The notes: generated by a model from the sequence alone, not told the origin. Numbered from the stretch's first letter, positions 1 to 8,225 are shown. The stretch is 49,886 nucleotides of DNA from an uncultured Clostridia bacterium (GCA_947627905.1 CANQXX010000011.1:1-49886); one strand, 5' to 3'. Made by a program: numbers and translations.

Positions 1-75
1 GGTGGGAACTATAGGGCTCGAACCTATGACCCTCTGCTTGTAAGGCAGATGCTCTCCCAGCTGAGCTAAGCTCCC
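1..75 (-). tRNA. tRNA-Val (anticodon UAC)
   Basis: Read on the minus strand this folds into a full cloverleaf. The acceptor stem is GGGAGCT paired with AGTTCCC (one G-T pair), the anticodon stem is TCTGC/GCAGA, and the loop CTTACAA gives anticodon TAC at 42-40, which reads the valine codon GUA. The T-loop has TTCGAGC. The 3' end is encoded as discriminator A (position 3) then CC (2-1), so the final A of CCA falls just outside the window. Confidence 0.96.
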
Positions 76-104
76 GATAGCGCCGCATTATCGACGACTT
101 ATTT

Positions 105-133
105 ATTATACACTATTAATGAACGTTTGTCAA
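105..133 (-). promoter_or_regulatory. Consensus sigma-A promoter of tRNA-Val
   Basis: On the minus strand there is a perfect -35 TTGACA (133-128), a 17-base spacer and a perfect -10 TATAAT (110-105). Transcription should begin about position 98, some 23 bases before the mature tRNA 5' end. A fully consensus promoter fits a stable RNA gene. Confidence 0.9.
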
Positions 134-216
134 GAGGATTTTTAAAAATATTTACATTTTTTTATCCGGAACTTTCTTTTTCGGGCAATATGAATGTCTA
201 TTATCGGATATATCAG

Positions 217-249
217 TGTGTGAATTGGCGTACAGAACCAATTCACACA
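217..249 (-). terminator. Perfect 12-bp inverted repeat after spoIVB, possible terminator
   Basis: Arms 217-228 and 238-249 are perfect inverted repeats (TGTGTGAATTGG on the plus strand) with a 9-base loop. It lies 27 bases beyond the spoIVB stop. No run of U follows on either strand, so it may act as a 3'-end stabiliser or a weak terminator instead of a canonical intrinsic terminator. Confidence 0.5.
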
Positions 250-275
250 AAGAAAACCATATTATTTTATGCAGC

Positions 276-1496
276 TTATTCCGTTTTCATGACTTGTTCC
301 GAACTGTCATACATTGTATCTGCGAATATAGCGTATCCCTTTGACGGATCGTTGACAAAAACGTGTGTTATTGCTCCCACCAGCTTTCCGTTCTGGATTA
401 TAGGGCTGCCGCTCATTCCCTGAACAATACCTCCTGTCTTTTCAAGAAGCTCCTCATCTGTTACCTTTATTATCATATTTTTGCCATTATTAGAATCATG
501 AAGATCTATCTTTTCGATATTTATATCATAACGCTGAGGTTCTTTTCCGTCAATGGTTGTGTATATATAAGCCTTTCCGGTCTCTATTTCATGTCTCAAG
601 CCAAGAACTACCGGTTCTTCGTTAAAATCGAAACCGCTCAATACTCCGTAAAGCCCGTTTTCACAGTTGGATATAAGTGTTCCGGACGCTCCGCCGTCAG
701 AAAAACTTCCCACAAGCTCTCCGGGTATGCCGGCTCTTCCCTTTTTAATGCTGTTCACTGTAACTTCTGCTACTTCACCTTTATACAGCGGCATTATACA
801 CCCGGTATCCACGTCGCATACCGGATGTCCAAGACCTGCAAAACAATTGTTCTCAGGATTATAGAATGTCAAAGTACCTATTCCGGCTGAACTGTCACGC
901 ACCCACATTCCTATTCGGTAATTATTGTCTGCCATACATATGCACGGCGTAATATCTACCTGCATATCTGTCTCATCTCTCGTAATAGATACAGAAAGAG
1001 ACTTTCCGTTACTTTTTTCTACAATTTCAGCAATATCATCGTTTGAAAGTATTTTTTTGCCGTTTATGGTTTTGATTATATCTCCTGTTTTTATTCCTGC
1101 GTCTATTGCAGGAGATCCTATGCCATGATCTGTCTCAAAACTGCTTAGTTCAACAACAATCACTCCATTTGTTGTCAATTTTATTCCGAATGGATTTCCG
1201 CATGGTATCAGAACAGGCTCGCTTATTTCTTGTATATTTACCGTTTTAATTGGAATAATTCCTAATAATCTTAATTCCACACGATTTCCTTGACTGCTTC
1301 CGGCAGGTATTGAAAGTCCTTTTGGATACGTCCGGCTGCAAGGCACTGCTTCAATAAGATCGGATATTTTAAGCTCACTGCCTGTTGTAACATAGTAGTT
1401 ATTAGGAAGTGAGCGGTTATAATATATAACGGCACCTAATACCGTCAGTATCAGCATATTTGCTATGATCGCCATATATTTTATAAAATTTTTCAT
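276..1496 (-). CDS. spoIVB: SpoIVB sporulation signalling serine peptidase
   Basis: 406-residue S55-family peptidase. In the B. subtilis model it is made in the forespore, crosses to the intermembrane space and cleaves SpoIVFA so that SpoIVFB can process pro-sigma-K. Visible features are an N-terminal membrane segment (about residues 5-27), a PDZ domain (about 101-184, starting near GIKLTTNG), a GLGHP motif with the likely catalytic His224, and GMSGSP with the likely catalytic Ser362. Length is close to B. subtilis SpoIVB (about 425). Start choice is uncertain: the ATG at 1496 puts the membrane segment at the N terminus but has only a weak upstream GGA, while an in-frame TTG at 1529 has AAGGAG four bases away and would add 11 residues. 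It stands alone, next to tRNA-Val and divergent from the next gene. Confidence 0.93.
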   Translation of the reverse strand: MKNFIKYMAIIANMLILTVLGAVIYYNRSLPNNYYVTTGSELKISDLIEAVPCSRTYPKGLSIPAGSSQGNRVELRLLGIIPIKTVNIQEISEPVLIPCGNPFGIKLTTNGVIVVELSSFETDHGIGSPAIDAGIKTGDIIKTINGKKILSNDDIAEIVEKSNGKSLSVSITRDETDMQVDITPCICMADNNYRIGMWVRDSSAGIGTLTFYNPENNCFAGLGHPVCDVDTGCIMPLYKGEVAEVTVNSIKKGRAGIPGELVGSFSDGGASGTLISNCENGLYGVLSGFDFNEEPVVLGLRHEIETGKAYIYTTIDGKEPQRYDINIEKIDLHDSNNGKNMIIKVTDEELLEKTGGIVQGMSGSPIIQNGKLVGAITHVFVNDPSKGYAIFADTMYDSSEQVMKTE

Positions 1497-1669
1497 TTTA
1501 CATTCCGCTTTATTTCGATCGGGAAACAAAACTCTCCTTTCCTCGATATCCGCGGCTGACCCGCCTTATTACTATTCTCATTTTAAATCAATTTATAAAT
1601 GCTTTTTATTTGGTTATTTTACACCTAAACATTAAAATAACTTGTCGAATATAGAAAATCAAATTCCGC

Positions 1670-1698
1670 TTGCATATGTAAATTTTTTGTGATATACT
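1670..1698 (+). promoter_or_regulatory. Sigma-A-like promoter of the 1746 membrane protein
   Basis: TTGCAT (1670-1675), a 17-base spacer and TATACT (1693-1698) match five of six bases at each hexamer. It lies about 47 bases upstream of the ATG at 1746, in the 250-base gap shared with the divergent spoIVB. Confidence 0.7.
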
Positions 1699-1745
1699 AT
1701 ATTATATCGGTTTATATAAGTTACAGACGAGAAAGGAAAATTTTT

Positions 1746-2204
1746 ATGAAAAAAGCAAGAATTTTCACAATTGTACTTTGTATTGCAGCTGCAGTAATAA
1801 TTTCATGCGGAATAAATATTATGGGCGGTATCGCATTTTGTCTCAATGACTACGAAAATTGCGGAATTGCATTATTTATAAGTTCTTTTTTTCTTGTTTT
1901 TGGAACAGTTCTTGCCTGCTTTGAAAAAGTGTGGCTGCCTGCTGTATTTAATATTATAGGTACAGCTTCATACATATATACAGTGTCAAAAATATATGCT
2001 ATCCCGAATACGCTTATTCCAAAAATGTCAACCGAGCCGCTTGCCGAGAGACACCTTTTCACCGTTATCGTTACGGTTTTGCTTGCCGTACTGATTGTAT
2101 TCAATTTCTTTACCGATAAAAATGTTCAGAAAAGGCAGAAAAAGCGTACCCGGAAATTTAACAAGGAGAGCCGTTCTCTTAAAGATAACGAAAAGATATT
2201 GTAA
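1746..2204 (+). CDS. Unidentified membrane protein, 152 aa
   Basis: I do not recognise the family. Three to four hydrophobic segments are visible (about residues 5-32, 42-60, 64-83 and 99-117), followed by a strongly basic tail rich in K and R (KRQKKRTRK) that should be cytoplasmic by the positive-inside rule. The start ATG at 1746 follows GAAAGGAAAA; a longer reading from 1689 would add 19 residues upstream of the ribosome binding site and is unlikely. The gene has its own promoter, and the lacI-family gene downstream has another promoter-like sequence, so the two need not be an operon. No function can be assigned. Confidence 0.75.
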   Translation: MKKARIFTIVLCIAAAVIISCGINIMGGIAFCLNDYENCGIALFISSFFLVFGTVLACFEKVWLPAVFNIIGTASYIYTVSKIYAIPNTLIPKMSTEPLAERHLFTVIVTVLLAVLIVFNFFTDKNVQKRQKKRTRKFNKESRSLKDNEKIL

Positions 2205-2237
2205 AATAAAAGTTCTTATTTTTATATATATTGTCAA

Positions 2238-2266
2238 TTGAAAAAATGTCTGTTTTGTTATAAAAT
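2238..2266 (+). promoter_or_regulatory. Possible promoter of the lacI-family gene
   Basis: TTGAAA (2238-2243), a 17-base spacer and TAAAAT (2261-2266), in the 142-base gap after the membrane protein gene. Both hexamers match sigma-A at four to five of six positions. Confidence 0.5.
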
Positions 2267-2290
2267 TATATATTACAGTTTTATTTCATG

Positions 2291-2328
2291 AAAGGAGAAC
2301 TGCCTTGATAATCGGCAAAAGTCGTTAA
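2291..2328 (+). promoter_or_regulatory. Ribosome binding site and 7-codon in-frame leader before the lacI-family gene
   Basis: The only strong ribosome binding site (AAAGGAG, 2291-2297) is not placed for the repressor ATG at 2347. It is 7 bases before a TTG at 2305 that opens a 7-codon reading frame ending in TAA at 2326-2328. That frame is the same as the repressor frame, whose ATG comes six codons after the stop. Translation of the repressor may depend on re-initiation, or the leader may be a decayed N-terminal extension. Confidence 0.4.
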
Positions 2329-2346
2329 AAAGGCACATTTCATAAA

Positions 2347-3348
2347 ATGAGCGCAACTATAAAAGATGTGGCTAAGGCGGCAGGCGTATCTGTCGCAACA
2401 GTTTCAAGGGTATTGAATAACAGCGCTACTGTTTCTGCCGCTGCTACCGAACAGGTAAACAATGCTGTCAAAGAGCTTGGATACAGTCCCAATTTTCTGG
2501 GCAGAAACCTCAGACGCTGTGAGACTAATGTTATCCTTGCAATAATACCTTCTACCGAGCAGACTTTTTACAGCGAAATAATAAGAGGTATGCAAAACTC
2601 TGCTTCAGATCATGGATATGATATCCTGCTCAGCACTTCCAACAGTACATACAGTCTTGAGCTCCGTCTGCTTAATATGCTTTTTAATCGCACGGTAGAC
2701 GCGGCTATACTTCTGGGTACTCAGCTTGATTACAAAACTCTTATGGAATTGAATGACAAATATCATATTGCTCTGTGCTGTGAACGAGCAGAGGGTGCAG
2801 ACGTTCTGACTGTTTCCGTTGACGATGAAGGCGGAGCTTATGCGGCAGTAAATTATTTAGTAAAATGCGGACATAAAAAAATCGGAATGATATCCACAAA
2901 TATCACTTCTGCCTCTTCATTTGACCGCGAAAGCGGTTACAAACGAGCACTTAATGATAATGGGATACCATTCCGTGAGGAATATATTTACAAAGGTACT
3001 TATGACTTTATAGACGGTGCCAATGGATTAGAATATTTAAAAGGATTGTCCGATCCTCCGAGCGCGATATTCTGCGTTTCGGATATTCTTGCCGCAGGAG
3101 CGGTTAAAAAAGCTCTTTCGGAGGGCTTGAAGATCGGCGAGGACATTTCTGTATGCGGATTTGATAATATTTCCCTTAGCAGTATGTACACTCCTGAAAT
3201 AACAACGGTAGAACAGCCGTGCTACGAGATCGGCAGGACTGTTGTTGATGAGCTTATTAAAAATATAAACAACAATGAGAAAACTAACAAAAAAATAAAG
3301 CTCCCCTACAAACTGATAGAGCGGGAAACCGTGAAAAAGATATTGTAA
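2347..3348 (+). CDS. LacI/GalR-family transcriptional repressor
   Basis: 333 residues, usual length for the family. An N-terminal helix-turn-helix (IKDVAKAAGVSVATVSRVLN, residues 5-24) with the hinge helix by about residue 60 is followed by a periplasmic-binding-protein-like effector domain (about 62-333) ending in LIERETV. Such proteins bind an operator as dimers and release or gain DNA affinity on binding a sugar or related ligand. The start is fixed by the classic MxxTIKDVA beginning, although the near ribosome binding site is poor (see the leader at 2291). No sugar transport or catabolic gene lies beside it, so the ligand and targets cannot be guessed; a global CcpA-like role is possible but unsupported. 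Confidence 0.93.
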   Translation: MSATIKDVAKAAGVSVATVSRVLNNSATVSAAATEQVNNAVKELGYSPNFLGRNLRRCETNVILAIIPSTEQTFYSEIIRGMQNSASDHGYDILLSTSNSTYSLELRLLNMLFNRTVDAAILLGTQLDYKTLMELNDKYHIALCCERAEGADVLTVSVDDEGGAYAAVNYLVKCGHKKIGMISTNITSASSFDRESGYKRALNDNGIPFREEYIYKGTYDFIDGANGLEYLKGLSDPPSAIFCVSDILAAGAVKKALSEGLKIGEDISVCGFDNISLSSMYTPEITTVEQPCYEIGRTVVDELIKNINNNEKTNKKIKLPYKLIERETVKKIL

Positions 3349-3355
3349 AACAAAT

Positions 3356-3393
3356 ACCTGCCGGCATTTTAGAAGCCGACAGGTATATTTTTT
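3356..3393 (+). terminator. Terminator between convergent lacI-family gene and hslO
   Basis: A 10-bp stem with one mismatch (ACCTGCCGGC at 3356-3365 with 3375-3384), 9-base loop, followed by T-rich sequence to 3393. It sits between convergent genes and could act on both strands. Confidence 0.75.
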
Positions 3394-3400
3394 ATAAATA

Positions 3401-4276
3401 TTACCGATCTTTCATAAGATCAATTATTTCATTCTTTGAAAAATTATACTTTTTATCGCAGAAATGGCAGCAAACCTCTATATTATCCTCTTCCTCAGCC
3501 ATTTTTGTAAGTTCTTCCCTGCCAAGACTGATAAGCGCACGTTCCACACGTTCCTTGCTGCAATCGCATCTATATTCGCAGCCAAAAGAATCCAGAAGCT
3601 CCGGTTCAAGACCGTCAAGGACTTTCATTGCAATATCTTCGGAGGACATTACCGAATCCAGCATTTTTGTTACCGGAGGAAGTTTATTTACATTCGCTTC
3701 GAGAATGTCAATGCATTTCTCATCTGCAAACGGCAGAAGCTGTATCAGATATCCTCCGGCAGCTTTTACCGTAAGATCAGGATTTACCAGTACTCCCAGT
3801 CCACAGACTGTGGGAATCTGTTCGCTTACGGCAAAATAACTTGCTATATCTTCCGCAATTTCTCCCGAAACTATAGGAACTTGTCCTACATACGGTTCTT
3901 TCAGCCCAAGATCTTTTACAACGGAAAGCGTTCCGTTATGTCCTACAGCACCTGCAACGTCAAGTTTTCCGAATTTATTGAGCGGGATTTCCACTATAGG
4001 ATTAGAAACGTAAGATTTTACATTTCCTCTGCTGTCTGCAACGGCTATAAGAGGTCCTGTCGCACCGTCGCCGTTGAGACGTATCGTAACTGAATCCTTT
4101 TCACCTTTCAAGCCTATACCGATCAATGAGGCTGCTATCGAAAGCCGTCCAAGAGCTGCCGTTACCACAGCGGAAGTCTTGTGTATCTGTTCTATTCTTG
4201 AAACTATATCCAGAGCGTCAATAGCAGTTGCGGTCACAGAAGCGTCTGCAGAAATAGTTCTTACTATACGAGCCAT
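3401..4276 (-). CDS. hslO: Hsp33 redox-regulated holdase chaperone
   Basis: 291 residues, the normal Hsp33 length. The protein is a cytoplasmic chaperone switched on by oxidation. The C-terminal redox switch is intact: a CxC pair (Cys237, Cys239) about 30 residues before a CxxC pair (Cys270, Cys273), the four zinc ligands of the family; Cys233 and Cys269 are extra. The N-terminal substrate-binding core runs from residue 1 to about 180. It is the last gene of a three-gene minus-strand run yerC-methyltransferase-hslO, starting 4 bases after the methyltransferase stop, so co-transcription is very likely. Confidence 0.96.
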   Translation of the reverse strand: MARIVRTISADASVTATAIDALDIVSRIEQIHKTSAVVTAALGRLSIAASLIGIGLKGEKDSVTIRLNGDGATGPLIAVADSRGNVKSYVSNPIVEIPLNKFGKLDVAGAVGHNGTLSVVKDLGLKEPYVGQVPIVSGEIAEDIASYFAVSEQIPTVCGLGVLVNPDLTVKAAGGYLIQLLPFADEKCIDILEANVNKLPPVTKMLDSVMSSEDIAMKVLDGLEPELLDSFGCEYRCDCSKERVERALISLGREELTKMAEEEDNIEVCCHFCDKKYNFSKNEIIDLMKDR

Positions 4277-4280
4277 TCGA

Positions 4281-5030
4281 TCATACCTTTCTTGTTACAT
4301 AGACGAGCTTTTCGCTGTCCTTTTTCGGAGGATCAAAGCTGTCATAATCATACTTGGCGGCAATTTTCAGCCCGCTTTTCCTAAGCAGCTCGTCTATTAT
4401 ATCTTCCTCAAAAGCAATTTCGGAAAATTCATCCTCGTAACGTTCATACATTCCGTTTTTCAGTTTTTCAAAGAAGGTCAGAGACATATCTACGCGGTTA
4501 TCGTCATTGCCGTTGTAGGTATTCTGCCAGATGCAGAACACCGTTTCCATATCGTAAACAAACGTATTATTGCCAAGAATGTTTTTATGCTTATATGGAG
4601 TATTGATATCAAAGATAAAGAGTCCCTCAGGTTCACAAAAGAGAGAGACTCTTTTAAATGTTCGTTCAATATCCGATATGTTCAGCAGATGATTTATTCC
4701 GTCCAGAGCGCATATAGTTACGTCGATCGTGCCGAACATATCAAGCTGCGTCATATCCTGGCAAAGGTACTGTATATCAAGACCATTTTCTATCTTCTTT
4801 TCAATGGCTGTATTGAGCATATCTTCAGAATTGTCAACGCCTATAACATCATAACCCCTTCTGCTCATTTCTTCGGAAAGACTTCCTGTCCCACAAGCAA
4901 GATCAAGCAGAATATTTTTTTTGCCGCCATGACGTTTTATCAGTTCATCAAAATACTCTGCACGCTTTTTGTAGGAAATGTTTTCGGTGAGCAGATCATA
5001 GAAGTAAGAAAAACTTTTGTAGCCTGCCAT
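4281..5030 (-). CDS. Class I SAM-dependent methyltransferase
   Basis: 249 residues. The SAM-binding motif I is LDLACGTGSL (about residues 42-51), with the acidic end of strand beta-2 in GVDNSEDML and motif III in the TICALDGINHLL stretch. This is the Methyltransf_25/11-type fold seen in many small-molecule methyltransferases; the substrate is not evident. The ATG overlaps the yerC stop in a TAATG arrangement, so translation is probably coupled to yerC. Between a TrpR-like regulator and Hsp33, the context does not point to a pathway. Confidence 0.9.
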   Translation of the reverse strand: MAGYKSFSYFYDLLTENISYKKRAEYFDELIKRHGGKKNILLDLACGTGSLSEEMSRRGYDVIGVDNSEDMLNTAIEKKIENGLDIQYLCQDMTQLDMFGTIDVTICALDGINHLLNISDIERTFKRVSLFCEPEGLFIFDINTPYKHKNILGNNTFVYDMETVFCIWQNTYNGNDDNRVDMSLTFFEKLKNGMYERYEDEFSEIAFEEDIIDELLRKSGLKIAAKYDYDSFDPPKKDSEKLVYVTRKV

Positions 5031-5335
5031 TATTTTTTGCTGCCCTTCTTGTCCATTCGGCTGAAAACAAGCGCATATCCGCCTTTTCCCTGATAGTTAA
5101 GAGTTCTGTTAACACGGCTTATTGTAGCAGTGCTTGCGCCGGTTTCGGAAACGATATCTTTATAAACCTTTTTATTTGTAAGCATTTTTGCTACCTGCAT
5201 TCTTTGTGACATGGACTGCAATTCTATCACCGTGCACAGATCCTCAAAAAATGCATCGCATTCTTCTTTTGTTTTCAGTGATAATATTGCTTCGTAAAGA
5301 TCGTCCATATGCTCAGAATTAAGTTTATTGTTCAT
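5030..5335 (-). CDS. yerC: YerC/YecD-type TrpR-like regulator
   Basis: 101 residues from the ATG at 5335. The protein is all-helical with a TrpR-like helix-turn-helix, seen as SQRMQVAKML then KDIVSETGASTATISRVNR (about 58-87), and matches the small Firmicutes YerC/YecD family of putative DNA-binding proteins of unknown ligand. A longer reading to 5380 is unlikely, because the promoter -10 hexamer overlaps that upstream ATG. It heads the operon with the methyltransferase and hslO. Confidence 0.88.
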   Translation of the reverse strand: MNNKLNSEHMDDLYEAILSLKTKEECDAFFEDLCTVIELQSMSQRMQVAKMLTNKKVYKDIVSETGASTATISRVNRTLNYQGKGGYALVFSRMDKKGSKK

Positions 5336-5378
5336 ATACTTATCAATTCCTTTCACATCAGTTAAATATGCTATTATC

Positions 5379-5407
5379 ATTTTAGCATATCATAGTGAAA
5401 AAGTAAA
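5379..5407 (-). promoter_or_regulatory. Promoter of yerC-methyltransferase-hslO
   Basis: On the minus strand TTTACT (5407-5402), a 17-base spacer and TAAAAT (5384-5379). The -10 overlaps an in-frame upstream ATG at 5380, so the mRNA must begin downstream of it, supporting the yerC start at 5335. Confidence 0.65.
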
Positions 5408-5431
5408 TAGTTTTTTGAAAAATTTTTAAAC

Positions 5432-6733
5432 TTATTCTTCGTCATTTCTGATTATATCGTCAAGTGTTTCTCTTTTAACAACTACCCTTGAATTTCCTTT
5501 ATTTACAAAAACAACTGCCGGCTTGCGAAGCCTGTTGTAATTTGATGACATGGAATAATTATAGGCTCCTGTAGCAAGTACGGCGACAATATCGCCGGGA
5601 ACAGCTTCCTGAAGCTGCATACCCTCTCCTATAAGATCTCCGCTTTCGCAGCATTTACCGGCAATGGTAACCGTAGTATTTTTCGGCTGGGAAGCCTTAT
5701 TTGCTACAACGGCTTCATATTTTGATTTGTAAAGAGCATATCGCGGATTATCGCACATTCCGCCGTCAATTGAAACATAAGTACGGATATTCGGGATATG
5801 TTTTACTCCGCCAACTGTGTAAAGAGTTATACCGGCAGGAGCAGCAATAGAACGTCCGGGTTCTATAAGTATGAATGGAAGTTCGATGTTCTTTTCCGCA
5901 CAAAGCTCTTTTACCCTGACAGAAACATTTTCCATGTACTTATCATACGCTACAGGCGAATCATCTTCTGTGTATTTGATGCCGAAACCGCCTCCAAGGT
6001 TCAGCTCCTTTACTTCATGACCGAGTTTGGACTTGATATCGGCTATGAAATTTATCATTATTTCCGCAGCCAGAACGAATGGATCAATATCAAATATCTG
6101 GCTTCCTATATGGCAGTGAAGTCCCACAAGGTTTATATTTTTAAGAGAGACCGCCTTTTTAACTGCTTCAAACGCTTCTCCTGTTTCAAGAGCAAAGCCG
6201 AATTTGCTGTCTATCTGACCTGTTTTTACAAAATCATGAGTATGCGCGTCAACACCGGGCTTTATACGGAACATAATATTTGCCTTTATGCCTTTTTCTT
6301 CGGCAATGTCATTAAGACGTTCCAGCTCAAAAATATTGTCAACGATGATCCTTCCGACATTATTTTCAACTGCTAACAGAAGTTCATCGTCGGTCTTATT
6401 GTTGCCGTGAAAGCAAATTTTTTCCACAGGAAAGCCTACAGAAAGCGCTGTATACAATTCACCCTCAGAAACTACATCAAGACCTATTCCTTCGTCCATC
6501 ATGGCCTTACATATTGCCTTGCAGCAGAATGCCTTGCTTGCGTAGCATACAAGTCCGTTTCCGTTATAATATTTATCAATAGACTGTTTGAAGCTCCGGC
6601 AATGCTCACGGATAAGCTCTTCATCCATGACATAAAGCGGCGTACCATATTTTTTGGCAAGGTCTACAGTATCTGCTCCGCCTATAGTAAGATTTCCTTT
6701 TTCATTTACAGATAAGTTTTTTGAAACAAACAT
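5432..6733 (-). CDS. lysA: Diaminopimelate decarboxylase
   Basis: 433 residues, PLP-dependent group IV decarboxylase making L-lysine from meso-diaminopimelate, the last step of lysine synthesis, in the cytoplasm. The PLP lysine is Lys67 in YASKAF. The glycine-rich phosphate-binding loop is ELNLGGGFG, and CCESGD carries the active-site Cys contributed across the dimer. The N-terminal TIM barrel and C-terminal beta domain are complete. ATG at 6733 follows AAAGGAGAAA at good distance. It lies 28 bases after ysxC and probably shares its promoter. No terminator is seen between lysA and the yerC promoter. Confidence 0.96.
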   Translation of the reverse strand: MFVSKNLSVNEKGNLTIGGADTVDLAKKYGTPLYVMDEELIREHCRSFKQSIDKYYNGNGLVCYASKAFCCKAICKAMMDEGIGLDVVSEGELYTALSVGFPVEKICFHGNNKTDDELLLAVENNVGRIIVDNIFELERLNDIAEEKGIKANIMFRIKPGVDAHTHDFVKTGQIDSKFGFALETGEAFEAVKKAVSLKNINLVGLHCHIGSQIFDIDPFVLAAEIMINFIADIKSKLGHEVKELNLGGGFGIKYTEDDSPVAYDKYMENVSVRVKELCAEKNIELPFILIEPGRSIAAPAGITLYTVGGVKHIPNIRTYVSIDGGMCDNPRYALYKSKYEAVVANKASQPKNTTVTIAGKCCESGDLIGEGMQLQEAVPGDIVAVLATGAYNYSMSSNYNRLRKPAVVFVNKGNSRVVVKRETLDDIIRNDEE

Positions 6734-6761
6734 TTTATATTTTCTCCTTTTGCAGCAATGC

Positions 6762-7352
6762 TCATATTTCCTCAGAAAGCGCTTCTGATATAAGAATACG
6801 GATATCTTCCGTTCCCTCTCCGGTCATAGAAGAGAACTCCACTTTTTTTATACTGTCAAAGTAAGGTATTTCCGAAGCAAACCCTACCCTGCGCCTTTCC
6901 CTTTCACGTCTTGACAGCTTATCTGCCTTTGTAAAGACTATTATAAACGGCAGCTCATTATCTATAAGAAAGTTTATCATATGGATATCGTCCTCGGAAG
7001 GAGGATGCCGTATATCAATAAGCTGTACTACAAGCGCAATATCGCGTCCGGACGTAAGATAGCCCTCTATAAGCTCTGCCCAGCGAAGTTTTTCATTTTT
7101 TGCAATACGCGCATAGCCGTATCCCGGAAGATCAGTCATATATATATCTCCCAGACTATAAAAATTTATAGTAGCCGTTTTTCCGGGCACGGCTGATACT
7201 CTTGCAAGATTTTTACGATTGAACAGTTTATTTATAAGCGTTGATTTTCCGACATTTGAGCGTCCGGAAAAGGTTATCTCCGGCTTTTCCGGAGCAGGTA
7301 TCTGGTTAAATCTTCCGTATGAAGCATAAAACTCCGCGATATTAAAATTCAT
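6762..7352 (-). CDS. ysxC: Ribosome biogenesis GTPase YsxC/EngB
   Basis: 196 residues, an essential GTPase for late 50S assembly in B. subtilis. GTPase motifs are G1 GRSNVGKST, G3 DLPGYG, G4 TKAD and G5 SSMTGEG. The start ATG at 7352 is preceded by AGGAGG six bases away, which excludes the longer reading to 7370. It is the first gene of a ysxC-lysA pair with its own strong promoter. In B. subtilis ysxC follows lonA; here lon is 20 kb away. Confidence 0.95.
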   Translation of the reverse strand: MNFNIAEFYASYGRFNQIPAPEKPEITFSGRSNVGKSTLINKLFNRKNLARVSAVPGKTATINFYSLGDIYMTDLPGYGYARIAKNEKLRWAELIEGYLTSGRDIALVVQLIDIRHPPSEDDIHMINFLIDNELPFIIVFTKADKLSRRERERRRVGFASEIPYFDSIKKVEFSSMTGEGTEDIRILISEALSEEI

Positions 7353-7449
7353 GAGATGCCTCCTGTACAAATGCCAATTATGTTCAAATTTGCAATTTTT
7401 GTAAATAACAATTGTAAATCAGTGAAACGTCAAATACATATCCATAATA

Positions 7450-7478
7450 ATTATATCACATTATTTACGGAGTTTCAA
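7450..7478 (-). promoter_or_regulatory. Sigma-A promoter of ysxC-lysA
   Basis: TTGAAA (7478-7473), a 17-base spacer and consensus TATAAT (7455-7450) on the minus strand, about 100 bases upstream of the ysxC ATG. The rest of the 260-base gap 7353-7613 is AT-rich and holds only this promoter and the rpmA terminator. Confidence 0.85.
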
Positions 7479-7573
7479 GAGGCTTTAAAAAAATTGTACA
7501 ATTCTGTCATATTGTATTTAAACTCAATAATGAATTAGTACAGTGTAAAACTTTCATAAACTCAGTTTGGCGA

Positions 7574-7607
7574 TAAAAAATCCTGCTGCATAAAAATGCA
7601 GCAGGAT
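7574..7607 (-). terminator. Intrinsic terminator of rplU-rpmA
   Basis: On the minus strand a perfect 11-bp stem (ATCCTGCTGCA at 7607-7597 with 7590-7580), a 6-base loop and then a run of T (7580-7575). It begins 7 bases after the rpmA stop. Confidence 0.95.
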
Positions 7608-7613
7608 CTAAAA

Positions 7614-7868
7614 TCAATCGGTATAAACGCTTACTTTCTTGCGGTCACGACCAACTCTCTCGAATTTTACCTTGCCGTCTACCATTGCAAAGAGCGTGTC
7701 ATCTGAACCCTTTCCAACGCCTGTTCCGGCATGGATATGAGTACCTCTTTGTCTTACGATGATATTACCTGCAAGAACATGCTGTCCGTCAGCTCTTTTT
7801 ACACCAAGACGTTTCGATTCGGAATCTCTGCCGTTTTTGGTGGAGCCCATACCTTTTTTATGTGCCAT
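7614..7868 (-). CDS. rpmA: 50S ribosomal protein L27
   Basis: 84 residues, with the characteristic [19 protein letters not shown] segment and [11 protein letters not shown]27 reaches the peptidyl transferase centre with its N-terminal tail. The start is fixed by GGAGGTG eight bases before the ATG. The protein begins MAHKKG, the mature form: it lacks the N-terminal extension that Firmicutes L27 usually carries and that the protease Prp removes. The 42-base gap to rplU has no room for the prp (ysxB) gene usually found there. Confidence 0.97.
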   Translation of the reverse strand: MAHKKGMGSTKNGRDSESKRLGVKRADGQHVLAGNIIVRQRGTHIHAGTGVGKGSDDTLFAMVDGKVKFERVGRDRKKVSVYTD

Positions 7869-7910
7869 TAAGAATACACCTCCAGTACGGAAAATAAACT
7901 CGTTTGTGAA

Positions 7911-8225
7911 TCACGCTTTGATAGCGTCAATGCGAACCTTTGTGTAAGGCTGTCTGTGACCCTGTTTTCTGTGAGTAGAGCCCTCCTTGGGCTTGTAAGT
8001 GAAAACAGTTATCTTCTTGGACTTACCGTTCTTGAGTACCTTAGCTTCAACAGCTGCGCCTCCTACATAAGGAGAACCAACGTCAAGACCGCTGTCCTTT
8101 CCTACGGCAATTACCTTATCAAAGGTAACAGTATCATCAGCTTCAACATCGAGCTTTTCAATAAAGATCTCGTCGCCTTCCTTGACCTGATACTGCTTTC
8201 CGCCTGTTTCAATGATCGCGTACAT
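7911..8225 (-). CDS. rplU: 50S ribosomal protein L21
   Basis: 104 residues beginning [14 protein letters not shown], the canonical L21 start; [14 protein letters not shown] closely follows the family C terminus. The ATG at 8225 follows AAGGAAGG; the longer reading to 8306 runs into the untranslated leader. First gene of rplU-rpmA. In many Firmicutes obgE follows rpmA, but here the operon ends with a terminator. Confidence 0.97.
   Translation of the reverse strand: MYAIIETGGKQYQVKEGDEIFIEKLDVEADDTVTFDKVIAVGKDSGLDVGSPYVGGAAVEAKVLKNGKSKKITVFTYKPKEGSTHRKQGHRQPYTKVRIDAIKA

Noticed and set aside
4074-5093. A 339-codon open frame on the plus strand
   Set aside because: It is antisense to hslO, the methyltransferase and yerC, all with clear family motifs and ribosome binding sites. 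Its translation is aromatic-rich without any recognisable domain, as expected for a shadow frame.
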